Part shown: positions 1 to 13,284 of the stretch, piece after piece | Layout: each line of letters starts with the position of its first letter | How positions within the stretch are numbered: position 1 is the stretch's first letter | Source: Loxodes magnus | Taxonomy: Eukaryota > Ciliophora > Karyorelictea > Loxodida > Loxodidae | Length of the DNA: 64,000 bases | NCBI GenBank assembly: GCA_946699065.1 | Contig: CAMPDV010000380.1 | Span: 1-64,000 of the forward strand | Reading direction: 5' to 3' | Notes under the pieces: generated by a model | What the model was told of the DNA's origin: nothing | What the model saw: the letters and a program-made list of their open reading frames with translations, nothing else | The model's database searches: none | Program-made: the position numbers and the translations under genes

Positions 1-1766
1 CTCATATTTATTAAACCACTTTAAATGTTTTTATGTTTATGAATATTTAGTATCTTAAATTAAAAAATACTAAATTATATATTAAAGCAAGCATTTATTA
101 AAGGAATGCTTAAATTATAAATTATAATTTAGTTGTCTAATAATTTAGAATAAAACAAAAAATAGTTCATTATTAAGATCATTTATGAAATTGTGTACTA
201 TTAGCATTATCGGCTTAATAGAAACTTTGCTTTTTATTATGCTATATATGTTTCTTTTTATATTGTACGAAATATTTCCCATTTTTTATAGATATAATTA
301 TAATAGTTATTAACTTACACTTTGTATATTATTTTAATTATACAAAAAATTAAAGCTTTTAACCTTTTTTGATATAATCAAAACTATATTGATTTCTTAA
401 TTATTTACACTTTCATTTTGCTAATTCTTATTATTTAATATTAGAATATAATTTTATTCTTATTTTAGATGGAATATAAGATAATTTACAAGAAAGTGAA
501 GATTTTTATAATTTTCCATATATTCAAATTATTTATATAGTTTACTAGCAAATGTTTTTATATGATAAATAATCAATCTATTTTTTAAAAAGCTTTCAAC
601 TTTAATAAAATAGCTTCATTAGAAATTCAAATTTTAAGATTAATAAATAAAATCAATTTTCTATATGCACAGTAGATATATTCAAGTTGTTTAAAATCAG
701 AAAGTTTATCTTTAAAGCTATTCCTTTTAATATTACGAAATGAGAAAAAAATTTAAAGATAAAAAATACTTAATATAGCAATTTTTTCTTAAAAACTTAT
801 TTTTCTCTTCTAAATTAACGTCTTTTCGCAAACTAAAAACAGATAGTTAGTCGTAGTAAGTTCTTTTCAAAATTCTTTTACTTACCTTTTCGATTTTTAA
901 TGTTTTTCTAATTATTATAATAAAGCAGAATATTTTTAAACTTGATTAATAAATTTTTGTTTCTATATTTTATATAGTTAGGTTAGATATATTATTTAGA
1001 TCCTTGTTTAAATATTTTTTAGATTCTTTGTGAATTGGCCTAAAATTTATTATTACAGATGCATTATACCTCATTTTTTCTATTTGATTGATCATATTTT
1101 TATAAAGAGATTTTTTAGCTCTTTTTAGATTAATTATTTTTTTAAATTTACAATATCTATTAAAAAAATAGTTTTAAGCCCTCTTATAAAAAAATTTTTA
1201 TTTATTTTGTTTCTTCCTAAAATTGTAATTTATTTTTTTATCTTTACTTCTTAAAAGTAATTTAAAAAACTTCTCAAATCTTTTAAAATTCTATCCCTTT
1301 AAGAAAAAGATTTATCTATCCCGAAAATCTTTTGTAGGGTATAACTCAGAGCGAAAAAAGGATAATTTTTTCACAATTTCATGGTTATTTTATTATATCT
1401 CCTTTTTTCTTGAGATCCTTTTCATTTAAGTAAATTCTTATAACATTAAAAATTTTAAAACAAATTTTTTCATTTACTCGAAAAGAAGTTCAAAATTAAA
1501 AATTGTAATTTTTCCAAAGCATAAACAATAATTTTTTTATCATTTCAAAAATAAATAACCGTATCAAAAATATATTTTTTAATCAAAAATAAAAAATTTT
1601 TTTTTAAAATTTTCAAATCAAAAATTTTACTAACAAAAAAAATGTTTTTTATTTTTACAAAATAACATTTCGACAAAAAAGATTTCCAAATTCTATTTTA
1701 ATATCAAATTTTTTTAATTCCTATTTTTTTCTCAAAAATCTTTTATATTTTGAATTTTTTTTGAAA

Positions 1767-1940
1767 TTTATTTCCTATTTAGGATTTTTTATCCCGAAAT
1801 CAAAAAATTTATTCCGTCCCAGAAATCTTTGGCAGCGTAAAACGCTAAGCAAAAAACAAATTTTTTGTTTTCAATTAATTTAAACTCTAAAATTGATAAA
1901 TAAAAACTTACCATCAGAAAATTTTTCCCCAATTGGAAAC
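1767..1940. repeat. Unit A sub-repeat block, minimal form
   Basis: One copy of a 40-base unit (core tcctatttaggattttttat, then cccgaaat) is followed by a ~130-base block with gcagcgtaaaacgctaagc. Copies 2 and 3 of unit A carry several of the 40-base units and two of the larger blocks, so copy 1 has the simplest arrangement. Confidence 0.6.
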
Positions 1941-2499
1941 ATAAAATTTTAAACATAAAATTTAATATTTAATAATTATAATAAATAAATATCTAATAAT
2001 AATTAATATTAAATATCAATCATAAAAAATAAATAATAAAAAAACAAAATTTAATTTAAAATAAAATACTTAATTAAATTTTTTAATTAATAATCAAGAT
2101 TATAAACTAATTTTGCATGTATAAATAATATTTTAACTACTTCACAAAAAAAATTAAAATTTTTACTTAAATTGAAATGTTTACAAAATCTACAAATAAA
2201 ACCTATAAAATTTATAGCATAAAAAAAACTTAAATTTATTATACGTCTTCATTTAACAAAATTTTATTTTTAAACATAAACACTTTAAATCACATACCTC
2301 ACTAATTTCTATAACCTATATTACTCAACCTTTTTTTTAAACCAATAATATTTAAGAATATAACAAATTTTAAATAAATATATAAAGCAAACATTTCATA
2401 AAATTAAAAACATAATTACCATTAAACATTCATTTAAATACATAACCATCATCTTATATCTTTAATCGTAAAATTAAATTAAGTCAAATAGCAAGTTAC

Positions 2500-3571
2500 T
2501 CAACTCGAAATCCTCCACTTTCTTATCGTCTCGTCCCATGCTCCCGATACCAACCATCTGTTATCAACACTCAATGCTATAGATTCTATATCATCTGTAT
2601 GCCCTTACAAAGTCTATATACACTCACCCTTATCAAAGTTCCAAATCTTGATTGTTCTGTCATCAGAACCAGAAAAGATAACACTTGAATCAACACTTAA
2701 CTGAATACTTGATACACCCCTTGTATGACCTTGAAGAGTACGAAAACACTAACCAGAAGAGAAGTCCCATATCTTAATAGTACTGTCATAAGAACCTGAT
2801 ATTATATACCTATTATCCTTTGACACTATCACCGATCTAACTCAGTCTGAATGCCCAGTAAGATTTCGCACAAGCTGACCAGTCTAGAAATCCCAAATCT
2901 TTATAGTGTTATCGTAAGATCCCGATATAATATATCTAGAGTTATAGGAAATTACTACCGATATAACTATATCAGTATGTCCAGACAAAGTTTTTTGGAG
3001 AGCACCATTGTGGAAATTTCAGATCTTTATGAAGTAATCAGCAGATGACGATAAAATATAGATAGAGTCCGGGGAGATTACTACCGATCTAACGAAGGAA
3101 GTATGTCCCGACAAAGTTCTTTGGAGATCACCATTGTGGAAATTTCAGATTTTTATCGTGTTGTCATCAGATCCTGATACTATATAGCTAGAGTCTGAGG
3201 ATATTACTACCGAGTAAATTGAGCCAGTATGTCCCGTTAAAATTCTTAGGAGAGTACCTGTCTGGAAATTCCAGATCTTTATCGAATTTTCAGGAAATCC
3301 TGAACCTGATACAATTCAATTCAGGTCACTTGATATAGCTACCGAGTAAATAGGTGATGTGTGACCATTAAGGATTTAGTCTAAAAAATATTAAAGAAAT
3401 ACCTTTACTTTGGTCATAACTGATCTTGTTTATTTACTTTTAGTAGCATAAGTTAGGCAGAATTTCATACTTAAAATGAAGTAGAGATACTTTCCCTAAA
3501 ATGTGGCTTCTCGCTCTTAAGAGTTTTCTTAAAAAAATAATTTTAGTAAATTGCTTTTCTTTTTCCTCCAT
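2500..3571 (-). CDS. WD40 seven-repeat protein, copy 1
   Basis: With TAA/TAG=Gln and TGA=Trp, the minus strand reads as one intact protein of 349 residues: exon 1 at 3403-3571, a 22-nt intron, exon 2 at 2500-3380. About 57 N-terminal residues (basic, Leu-rich) precede seven WD repeats, each with the GHT/GHS start, an S-x-D turn, and I-K-I-W near the end; seven repeats make one closed beta-propeller. Several repeat tryptophans are TGA, for example in K-I-W-N-F. The family normally scaffolds protein complexes; nothing here identifies partners. The final TGA after I-S-S is taken as the stop because all four copies end there. The ATG at 3569-3571 is chosen because it gives a conserved exon 1 spliced in frame. 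An unspliced frame starting at an internal ATG is also open and cannot be ruled out. Confidence 0.85.
3381..3402 (-). other. Predicted 22-nt spliceosomal intron (WD40 copy 1)
   Basis: On the coding strand this is GTATTTCTTT...TTTTTTAG, exactly 22 nt, joining AAAG to ACTAA. Removing it keeps exon 1 in frame with the first WD repeat. The same length and the same ends occur in the other three copies. Confidence 0.6.
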
Positions 3572-4877
3572 TTTAATTTTTATAACTTATTTCAATAAAT
3601 ATTTAATTAAAATAACTCAATAAATTTTACTGACTTAATTTCAATAAAATTAAACAATTAAATTATTTATTAAGCATACTTATAAGTATCTTCTAAGAAA
3701 TTGATTTTTCTATTTTTGTCTTAAAACGAGACAAGATATTAAACTAATAGTGTACAAACTTTTACAATTTTAATTATTTTATATCCTTTTATTTTTAAAT
3801 AAAAGGATATATTATTATATCAAAAGTTTATAGTGAAGAATTGTATCCTTATTATAATAACTTTAATATGCATTTATTAATTATTATTTATTTGTGCTTA
3901 AAATAAAAGACTCTTAATAAGAAAACCTTATTTCGTTGTAGATCTTTTAAATGATAAATAAAGTATTGCAATTCTTTTAAAAACTATTGCTATTAATTAT
4001 TATTTTTGCACTTACTTTTAATCAAAAAAAATGATTTCTTTAAGCTATTTACTAATTAAAAAAATTAAATAAAATAAGTTTCTTATTAATTAGTTTGAAT
4101 AAATATTAAAAAACATAAAATTATTTAAAAAAAAACATTTTTAGAATCTATAATATAAACTCTTTTAATTGCCCACTTTCTTACTGCTATTTAATTAAAA
4201 CTTTTTATTTATAAAAGTCTCTCTTATAATAATAAAATAATATAATTTATTATAATGTTGATTCTAAGCAAAATATATAAATGTAATAAATATAAGTAGT
4301 AGAAAGTAAATATTTAAACTAACTATAAATGGTGTATCACTAATTTTATCTTACAATTATTAAATAGTAATATTTAATTTTATAATTAAAATAAGCTTTA
4401 ATATGTTTAATTATGTCTATTAAATACTTAAAATTTTATCCTTTTAGCTTTATTAGTTATTAATTAATTTCTCTTTAATTTAGATATTAGATTAGTTATA
4501 ATTAATACATTTAGATAACTTTCTCTTTTATAGCAAACTAATATTATATTTATTATTTATGTTATTTTTGTAATTATCATTTCTAATTAATAATACCTAA
4601 ATTATTCTAGATTATTTAAAGATAAAAACTTAATTCTGTTATTCTATACTTATCCAAAAAACATAGTTACCACTATTAATACTCACTTTTTTAAAATTAT
4701 TTGTTTGATATTAAGAAAGATATAAGCTTTTTTAAGAAAGAAAGCATATTTTTAATTACTTCTATCATTATTTTCTGAATTAATAGAAAGAGTAAACTTA
4801 GAACAATTTATTTCTTTGTAATAAGTATGAGATAATATAAGTATTAGATTAGCTAATATAAGTTATTTAAAACTAAT

Positions 4878-7800
4878 CTAACAGATTATTATTTACTCTT
4901 AATACATTTTACTAATATACTATTATTCTATATATTTCTGTTCCTAATCAAAAATTCTCTATGTTTTGCTTTATAGCATATCCTCATTTATTAATTATAC
5001 ATTACAAAAGATTAAAATATAAAAAGAAATATAGATAATTATAGAATTATTTGAAACTTAGGCATTAAAATAAGTTTGAATTTTAGATTATTTATAATTT
5101 TCCTAAATTTAAATTATATTTATATATTCCTTTTTATTAACTATCTTTTGTAATTAACTTTTGTTTGGAAAACTGACAAAAAGATACATTTTGTAAAATA
5201 TTTAGTCTTAATTTATCTAAGTTTATTTTAGTGATTATAAGAATATATTAAATTTAAAGTATTAATGATACTAGTTCTATAAAACATTTAGGTAATTATA
5301 TGTACTAAAATAAATAGTAAAGAGAAAACATTATTCTTTTATATAATTAAATAAAGAGAAGCTAGCCTAAATATTCAATAGAGTCAATTATTCATATATC
5401 TAAAGTCCTCTATTTATCTTACAATCAAGTACTTAATATATTATAGTCTCCTTTACTCCTTTAGTAATATTAATTCATAAAAACTTAAAAGAAAATTCCT
5501 TTTTACTTTAACTGTACTTGTGAATAATCTAAATACTTTAACTAGTTAAAGATAGGTTTAATTAGAGACTAATAAGAAATTTTCTTTTCCTCTAGATAAA
5601 ATATTTAATAAAGCTGTGATTGCATTTCTTATTAATGAAGAATAATATTTTAAATTAAAATAAGGAAAATTAATATTTTTCTATTTGTTTAATAAAAATT
5701 TAAAATAATTTATTATATAAAATCTATTAATATTTTATAAAAAACCAAAGTAAATGCAAAAACATCAGCTAAATATAATTTAAAAAATATTAAGAAAATT
5801 TATAATTCTAAATGATATTATAAATAAATATTTTAAATATTTACTAATGTTTAGATAAAACATATAATAAATTATGTAATCTCTATTTTAACCTTAGAAA
5901 TGTAGTAAAATATTTTTAAAAGTTAAATGAAAAATTATAAGGGGAACTTAAGAAATTATATTTTTCTATCAAAAATGAATATAAAATTTACTAATTATTT
6001 AATTGATACTATCAACTTCATTATTATTTAAAATTATTACTAAAAGAAAAAATAAAGTATAAATTAATTATCTTAAAAATTAAAAAAATTATAATTAAAA
6101 ATTTTATATTTAACAATATTTGTGATAAAGATAAATATTAAAGAATATTAAAATCTTACAAATCTAGCATCGATTGACTTTTAAATATAGAAATTCAACA
6201 TAAAAATAATTATTCTTAGAAATTTTCAATTTCAATTTCAATTTCAAAAAATAAAAAATGTTAAAAATGTTAAAAAATTCTCTAACTCTCAGATTTTTAT
6301 AATCAGCCTATTCAAAGATAGTTTATTTTTACTATTTTTCATAGATTATGGATGTATATATGGTATAAGTATTAATTATTTTACTAATCTCAAATTTACT
6401 TCTGCTTAAGTGAAAACTTTTAATAAATAAGTAAAAATAATTTAATTTTTTATTTTCTAAACTTAATATGAAATCCCACTAAATGTTTTTAAAAATAATA
6501 TAATTTATATCAATATTAAGATTCTAACTTTAAATGTTAAGTAAAGTAGCAAAATAAATTATAATTTTGAATTAAAAACATATTTATTTTTAATTTTATT
6601 GATTCAAATATGCCTATAAATAAAAAAATATGAAATTAGAACCATTTTTTATTAAAAGGAGAGTTAAAGATTGTCTAAGAAGAATAAATAAAATTAAATT
6701 AAAGTTTTTGATAAATTTGTATTAATAAAATATAAACTATATAAATTTGAATATTATTCTTGCTTATTTAAAATTTAATATTATTTAAATATTTTAAATA
6801 TTTCTGGTAATTAAATTTTATAAAAACTTACTCATTTATAGTTATTAATTATTAGTGAAAATAATATTATTATAATACTATTTATAATTTATTTACGTAT
6901 ATTTATTATTTTTATATATTAAATTTCATAGAAAAATAATTAGTAATAATTAGTATTTAATAATTAATGCAATTCTACTAATTATAATTAAAATCCAAGT
7001 TTTCAAATTCTAGGTTTAACAGACTGGAAAATGCTATTTTTTTACTTAAAATAGGTACATAAGGAAAAATTATTTATTTATAAAATAAATTATATCAATA
7101 GAGTATATATCCCTTCTTATTTTTAGTTTCAAATATCCCTTTCTATTAACATTTATTTTTTAAACAATTTTGTCGAAACTAATTATAAAAATCTATTTTG
7201 TAATAAATTAAAAACTCTATCAAGTTGATAAGTAATATTTATACTTTTATCGAAGAGAATTTCTTTCTAATTATATTATAGCAAGTGGTTATCATACTTT
7301 CAAATATATATAAAAATTAAAATATAAATGAGAATAGCATTTTAAAGCCTTTACATTATAAAAAGATGTATTTTATAGATAGTAAATTTAAGCAAAGAAA
7401 TGATAAAGTAATAAAGAATATAATAAATAATTTATATAATGAATGGATTCTTTTTATCTATTATAAAAATATTTAATTTCTTATTATATATTAAAATAAT
7501 ATATTTTTATATTTATAAAATAGTTTTAATTAATTTTTCATATAACTTTAGTTTAGCAAAATCTTTATAAATTAAAAAGAATTTAGATATCAAATTTAAA
7601 ATATTTAATTTGTAAAATGATTAAAAATGTAATTAAAATATCATATGATTTTAAGATATAATTAGAAATAAAAGAAAGTATATAATTTATGTATCGTATT
7701 TAAAAAATATAGTTAAAATTATTTAATATATTTAATAGCTTAAAAAATAATTTTCTTTATTTTTAAACATTTTAAGCATAGTTTTAAATAATTTTAAGTT

Positions 7801-8544
7801 ATATATAAATATTATTATTTTAATAAAAATTATAAATCAAATAGTTTAATTTATATAATTCTTTCACACCATATTTATAGCATTTTCATTTCTTATTATT
7901 TTTATTGTTTATGCACATTTATTTATAATTTTTATTATTAGATTCTAAATATTTTTAAAAGTGAAATTTTGTGTTTAGTTTTTAATTGTTTCAATACATT
8001 ATTCTATGTTATAATTTTATTATTAAATTGTATTATTTATAATATTTATCATATTCTTTTAGATTAAATATTATCTTATATTTGTTAAATTCTTGTCATA
8101 ATAACTTATTAATATCGTAATTATATTACTTAAAATTTAAGCTCCAATTAATTTAATTCTATCGAATATCTTCCAATAAATTAAATTTCTTCAACAATAA
8201 ATTAATCTATTTTTTCTATATTTTAAATTATGTTATTTCAAATTGTCATATTCTATTAAAAAATTATTCTGGTGTTTAATAAAGTTCGAAAAGTTATTTT
8301 TTGCTCATTTTTTTATTTCAAGAAAAATTTGACTAAAATCTTAATTCACAGTATCAGGTCAAACTTTTTTCTCAACTAGAATCGAATGATTAAGTTTAAA
8401 TGAAATTCATAGTTTATTTAATAGTATTATTTTAATTTTTCATTTGTATTATCGATATCCTTTTTTATATAAAAGCTTCTAACTTTTGGAGTAAAACAAA
8501 TATCTTTGGAATTAATGAGGAGAAAACGCATACTTAAAATTAAA
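4878..8544. other. AT-rich region, no gene seen
   Basis: About 3.7 kb of low-complexity A/T sequence with no family motif, no RNY codon texture and no match to other parts of the window beyond simple sequence. A short tandem of tttcaa units sits at 6226-6248. Confidence 0.6.
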
Positions 8545-9545
8545 TCATTTGATACTATAAAGTTTTAGATAAAACAACAAATATTAGGTTTTGTAATTAT
8601 TATTATATAAAATTGTTTCTCCATTATTAAGGAGTTTTATCCTCTCAGAAGTGCAGCGCTTCAAGTTTTTCGCTGTTCGTTAAAATACTTGGGGCAACAG
8701 AAAGATTACACGTTCCCATCCGCGGGTTTTTTTAATAGGTTTTACGTTATAATTCCCTTAGGACTTGGTTATAGCTTCATCTTTTTCCTCTTGTTCGTAC
8801 TTCCATTCTCGTGCAAAAAAATTTTGTTCAGCACAATTGCTTCTGTTCGCTTTGCTTATCACAAATTCCTTTGTTTCTATTGAAACTTCTTACAGTTCTG
8901 ATATAGCTTTTATTGGTTTTGGCAGCGAAAGCATCTCTTCTTGATCGGAATTAGTCTCATTCGAGGTTAAGTTTAAGGTTTGACAATCATTGAGATCGAT
9001 CCAGTATTTAGCTATTCCATTCTTGATTCTTTTAGGAGTTGAATTTCCTATTCTTATTTCACTACTTAATCATTCAGCTAAGTTATATTCTTATCCAAAT
9101 GGTATTGGATGTTGAAGAATGCATCCATTTAACGCTCATAATTATATATACAATCCCACTCCATTTAAGTTTTTCTTCTGGCTTGAAATTCAGTTTTTCT
9201 TTCAAATATTTCTACTTTTAAACCTCTTCATTAAATTCACCACCATCAATGCAAATTACTAAATATCAACTTGATCTGAGTTGTATCCAAAGGTTCTTTC
9301 TTTCTTTCTAGCAATGCAATGCAATCTCCTGGTAATTTCGATGTCTCTCTTCCTTTTTGGAGTTTATAGAGTTTGTTTCTGTTGTTTACCCGGCTTTGAA
9401 AGTTGTTAGGTCCATTATTAAGTTTTTTTGCTGATCAAAAGGTTGGTCTAATTAAAGAAAAGACGTGAGGTTAGAAGAAATGGCATCTCGCATGCTCTCT
9501 TCCTTTTTATCTTTGTAAGAGGTAGTAAAGAAGGCCTATTGGATG
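8545..9545 (-). pseudogene. ORF1/Gag-like coiled-coil zinc-knuckle protein, copy a
   Basis: This island has clearly higher G+C than its flanks and reads as protein on the minus strand, but in at least three successive frames. From the N-terminus there is a polar segment with S-N-L-T (about 9490-9440), a Gln/Glu-rich coiled coil opening E-R-Q-M-D-A-F-F-N-I (about 9137-9108), a knuckle C-F-R-C-x9-C at 8892-8935, and a basic C-terminal part with R-G-W-E-R-V (about 8727-8705). The coil opening matches E-R-D-L-N-A-F-W-N-I of the 13.3 kb copy, and the knuckle and C-terminal part match the 29.5 kb copy. The knuckle has CCHC spacing with Lys in the His position. A TGA at 8545-8547 could end it. Nucleic-acid binding for a retroelement is inferred, not shown. 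Confidence 0.5.
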
Positions 9546-9836
9546 TTTAGCATTATTTTAATTTCATATAAATAGATGTATCTTATAATTATCTAAGCTA
9601 GAAAAAGCTTAAAATTTTATAAAGTTAATAATTTAAAATAATTTAATTATTAGATTTAACCTTTTTAAATAAAATTTAGTTTTCAAATAAGCTTACTAAA
9701 TATTATTGCTTTTAAGAAAGCATCTTAAACATTTTTTATTTTAAGTTTTGAAAATTAAATTTTATTTTAAATTAAATTAAATTATTAAATATGTTAATGT
9801 AAATAATCTTAAATAGTTTTAGCTTTTAATATTGCT

Positions 9837-12405
9837 TCAATAAGAGCTTGCAATATTATTAGAATATAAATATTTAAAAGATAGTTTAATTAAAATTGTT
9901 TTTAAAGTTTCTATCTATATAGAGGACAAAAAACTCAAACTCTATAGATATATTTCACATTTCAAATGACGTGGATTACCATGCAAAGCAGCCCCCTAAA
10001 TTTATGAGAATGATGAAAAACATATAGGATATCCTACCACGTCTTCTATTTGCTGTTATATTCTTTCTTTTTCTTGGTTGAAGATTCCTACTACTTAAAT
10101 AGATTTTTCTGAAGGAATATAGTCAGTTTCCTCTTATGTTTCCTCTTATATTTCTTCCTGCTTTTCTTCACTTTCTTCTACATATTTTTGTTATGCATCC
10201 TGATTTGCTCTTATAGTTTATCCAAATTACATTGCTATAAGACTTGCTTATTCTTTACATGATTTTCTTTTTTTTCTCCAATTCATATCGTAATTGTTAA
10301 GCTTGGAAGTTTTTTCTTGAAAACCTCATATACTGCGCTATTTTAAAATACTGTTCTTGCAATTATAAATAAAATAAATTTGACTCCTAAAGGTGGCGTA
10401 GGTTTTTCTTCTTTATAACCATCTAATTTTCTCTTATATAACTCGAGCATTTTCTTCAGTTCGATCTTTTGCTAAACTGAAAATAATAATTTTTCATTCT
10501 TTGCTATTTTAAGATGTATAAATTTGTTTTGAAAAAGGATATCTTAAGATTTGATAAATATTTAACATTTATTTAGTTTTATTTACTTTTTCTTATTCAG
10601 TTTATTAAGTACTAAGAACATTTTAAGTATTTTAGTCTATTTTTAGTGGTATGGGAGCATTTTATTATACTAATCTAAGCATTTCCTGTTCAAACAGCAC
10701 ATCTATTAAACTTACTAGCTTCTAGAATAAATTCGGCAACTCCTGCTTCACTTAAGGAGCTTTTCCCACTTGGACAGATTGCTAAACATAGAATAGTAAT
10801 TCCATTCAAATTTTTACAATTTTACCTTACTAAAAATTAATTCTTCTAAGTAGCATATAAGCTAGACATTCTTCATGGTCTCTAAAATACTGTTCTGAAG
10901 CAATCTAATTCAAAATTTCAACTTATTGTCTTATTTTGCACTGAACTTCATACTTTTTTGTGTAAATATTCAATCAGTTAATCACTTTCAAGTATGCTTT
11001 TCATTTAAAGACTTGGAATATTTCTAGCAAATCTTTCCCAAATCATTCTAAGGATTTAGTCAGATAATCCATCAGCTGTTATATTTTATTGATGAGTAAA
11101 ATATAAACCATAGAAAAAACACCATAAGTCGGCTATTTAAGAATGCTTTACTATTTCAAAATATCTCATATTATAAAGTATGAAGTCATAGTCACTAGGG
11201 TCAATAAAATTTTTATAATCTCTATATTTTAAAGCTGCTTCAAGAGAGCTATTTCTCTTCATCATCAATTCTTCCAATAGCTATATTCCTTACAATTTCT
11301 ACTAAAAGCTTACCAAGTTAGGAACTTTCACGGATTATTCTCTTAGAATTATTTATACAGTATTTATCTTAGCCATATATAGGTTAAATATATGTCTTCT
11401 CCTAATCTATAAAAAGCCATTAAAATACAATGAATACATACTAGGTAAGACTAAACCATTTCAAAGCATATATTTTTTATTTCCCCTCTAATCTTAAAAA
11501 CTTATTCTATGCATCAGGCTCTAGATGTACGAAAAATGATATTAATCAGTTTTAGTTCTCTTGAAGCTTCTCTCTCCAAAATGCATTATTAATTATACTG
11601 CAAGGTAATAATCCTAAAATACCTCGCTAATTTACACGCTTCATTCAGACCCAATTATTAGTTCTAAAATACAAACAGGTACAGTTCCCATTTGTAATGT
11701 TACATCTGTTTCTGGTAGTTAAAAAACTAGCACTAAATACGCATCAGCTTCAGTTTTTCCATCATGATTTTTAAAGGTATCATTAAGCATTTCAATTCCT
11801 ACATTTTATCTCAATAAATTTTATCTCTCTGCAGCTCACTAAGTATGAGATGGTATTTAATAATTAATTATTGGAGTCAGGCAATCTTAATAAGATATAA
11901 AAAGTACAGGGACTGTAAATTTAATAACAATAAAAAGTGTTAATTAATATATAATAGATTTTTAGAATATTTATACTACTGAAGACGCGGTATTTGTCAG
12001 AATTAATTCCTTGAACTATTCTTCAGAGATAAAAAATAAAATGATATAATCACTAGCTAAAGATAAGTAGCAAGATGTACTTTAAAAAAGTCTTATCTAC
12101 TTTTAATGAATCTTAGTTTATTGTCTTGAATTGGTTATTCTTTTAAAATTACATTGCAATGTATTATTTCAAATTCTATATAAAACTTCACACTGAATCT
12201 TAAACGGATCTCAGCTCTTATTTAGCATTTCTTTTTAGTAACCTTAAATATTTAAAGAATTTAAAATAAATGACTTAACATTTTCAAATAGAACTTTAAG
12301 ATGCTAGTAGTAGCAAATAATTTTAAATAAAGTTTAAATAAAATAGAATAAACATTTTATTCAGATGCAATAGGAAGGTTGAGTGCGATGCCTACTTCAC
12401 ATCTT
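9837..12405 (-). pseudogene. Long unidentified coding region with single-base frame breaks
   Basis: The minus strand reads as a protein of about 800 residues ending at TGA 9837-9839 after A-S-S-Y. Frame changes occur near 11635 (G-S-E-W-S-V to N-Q-R-G-I-L), 11255 (D-D-E-E-K to S-S-L-E-A), 10960 (an A6 run, H-K-K-Y-E-V) and again below 10500. Between breaks the codon texture is convincing. The C-terminal part is acidic with repeated Q-E-E, then G-Y-P-I-C-F. I do not recognise the family. The stretch D-V-T-L-x4-V-P-V followed by R-G-I-L-G-L-L-P loosely recalls the P-V-Y-L-T-I-G-N-I / L-L-G-Y-L-P region of Plavaka/KDZ transposases; this is a weak analogy. The start is not resolved; ATG 12403-12405 is simply the most upstream plausible one. 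Confidence 0.5.
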
Positions 12406-12419
12406 TATTTTAAAGATTA

Positions 12420-12945
12420 AGATAATAACATTGATTAATATAAATTTCCAACTTATACTTACACAATATTAAACAAGACAATGATTAGAGAAATAGTATC
12501 AATTTTCAAATTAATGACCTTTAGTTACAATTTTTAGTATTATTTGAAATATAGGTACTATTAAATAAAACACTCTTAAATTTGCATTTGCGGAGAATAA
12601 GAAACCTATTAACATATTTCTTAATGTGAAGCTCTGCAAGATTTAATGGAAGAATTTAAAGACTTGAAAAATTATGATTTGCTTAAACTTATAACTTACA
12701 AAAAATTTAAATTAATCCTAACTTCCATACTCTAAGATAACTTTAACAAATTGACTACAGAATTAAATACTTTCATTCAAAATTGCTTCATAGAAGAATT
12801 TAAATTTTAGAGTAAAAAAACGAACAAGTGGAAGAGTTAATGGAATAATTTGGCTTGTGAGCAAGTGCAGAAGAAAATGATTAAAGAAAATTAAATCAAG
12901 ATTATTGAGATGGAAGTTGTAAAACATTTTTTATTATCTATATGA
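12420..12945 (+). pseudogene. LINE 3' end fragment (post-RT region and zinc knuckle)
   Basis: The plus strand encodes R-E-I-V-S-I-F-K-L followed by S-Y-N-F and then C-I-C-G-E-Q-E-T-Y-Q-H-I-S-Q-C (knuckle at 12583-12627), a C-x1-C-x7-H-x3-C pattern. LINE1 at 60714-60758 has the same spacing and a matching preceding block (R-Q-E-I-I-S-I-Y-K-L...S-Y-N-F), but this copy is clearly a different lineage. About 100 further residues follow, rich in E/K/L, ending at TGA 12943-12945. No RT domain precedes it, so it looks like a 5'-truncated insertion, as is usual for LINEs. Confidence 0.7.
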
Positions 12946-13284
12946 AATATGGTAAACACATATAAATTTTAATTATTATATATATTAATCAATATAAGTA
13001 AAAAAAATAACCATTTTTAATTTTTAACTTAGTTTTTAAATTTTATATCAAAACATTTTAATTTAAATTAGAATTATAATTGAAAATATTATTAAAATTA
13101 AGGCTTTGAAATGAAAGCTAATGTTTTCATAATTAAATAATTTTTTTAATTAAATTAGTAATTAGTTATCATTTTCATATTATATCAAGATTAAAAATTG
13201 CTTTGCAAGCGTAACAATCTTTTTGCTTAATTAAAATGCTGCAAAAATTTTAATTAATTATAAATAATAAAAATTAAAGTTTAG
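12946..13284. other. AT-rich spacer
   Basis: Low-complexity A/T sequence between the LINE fragment and the ORF1-like gene. I see no coding or RNA signal in it. Confidence 0.5.

Larger units (their letters stand above)
1..4877. repeat. Unit A, copy 1 (carries WD40 gene)
   Basis: The stretch matches 21233-26720 (copy 2) and 45945-51420 (copy 3) in the same orientation, and its 1290-3700 part matches 34880-37060 in inverted orientation. The window opens inside the unit: copies 2 and 3 start about 420 bases further left. Collinearity with copies 2 and 3 ends near 4877; copies 2 and 3 continue into segment B, copy 1 does not. The left arm (1-2499) has no gene I can support; it is poly-A/T with short G+C islands at 1320-1370 and 1790-1845. 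Bases 3572-4877, upstream of the WD40 start, are conserved between copies but look non-coding. Confidence 0.85.

Noticed and set aside
8689-9221. Plus-strand standard-code ORFs of 60-64 codons at 8689 and 9039
   Set aside because: They lie antisense to the minus-strand ORF1-like region, whose motifs match two other copies; the plus-strand residues show no family signal.
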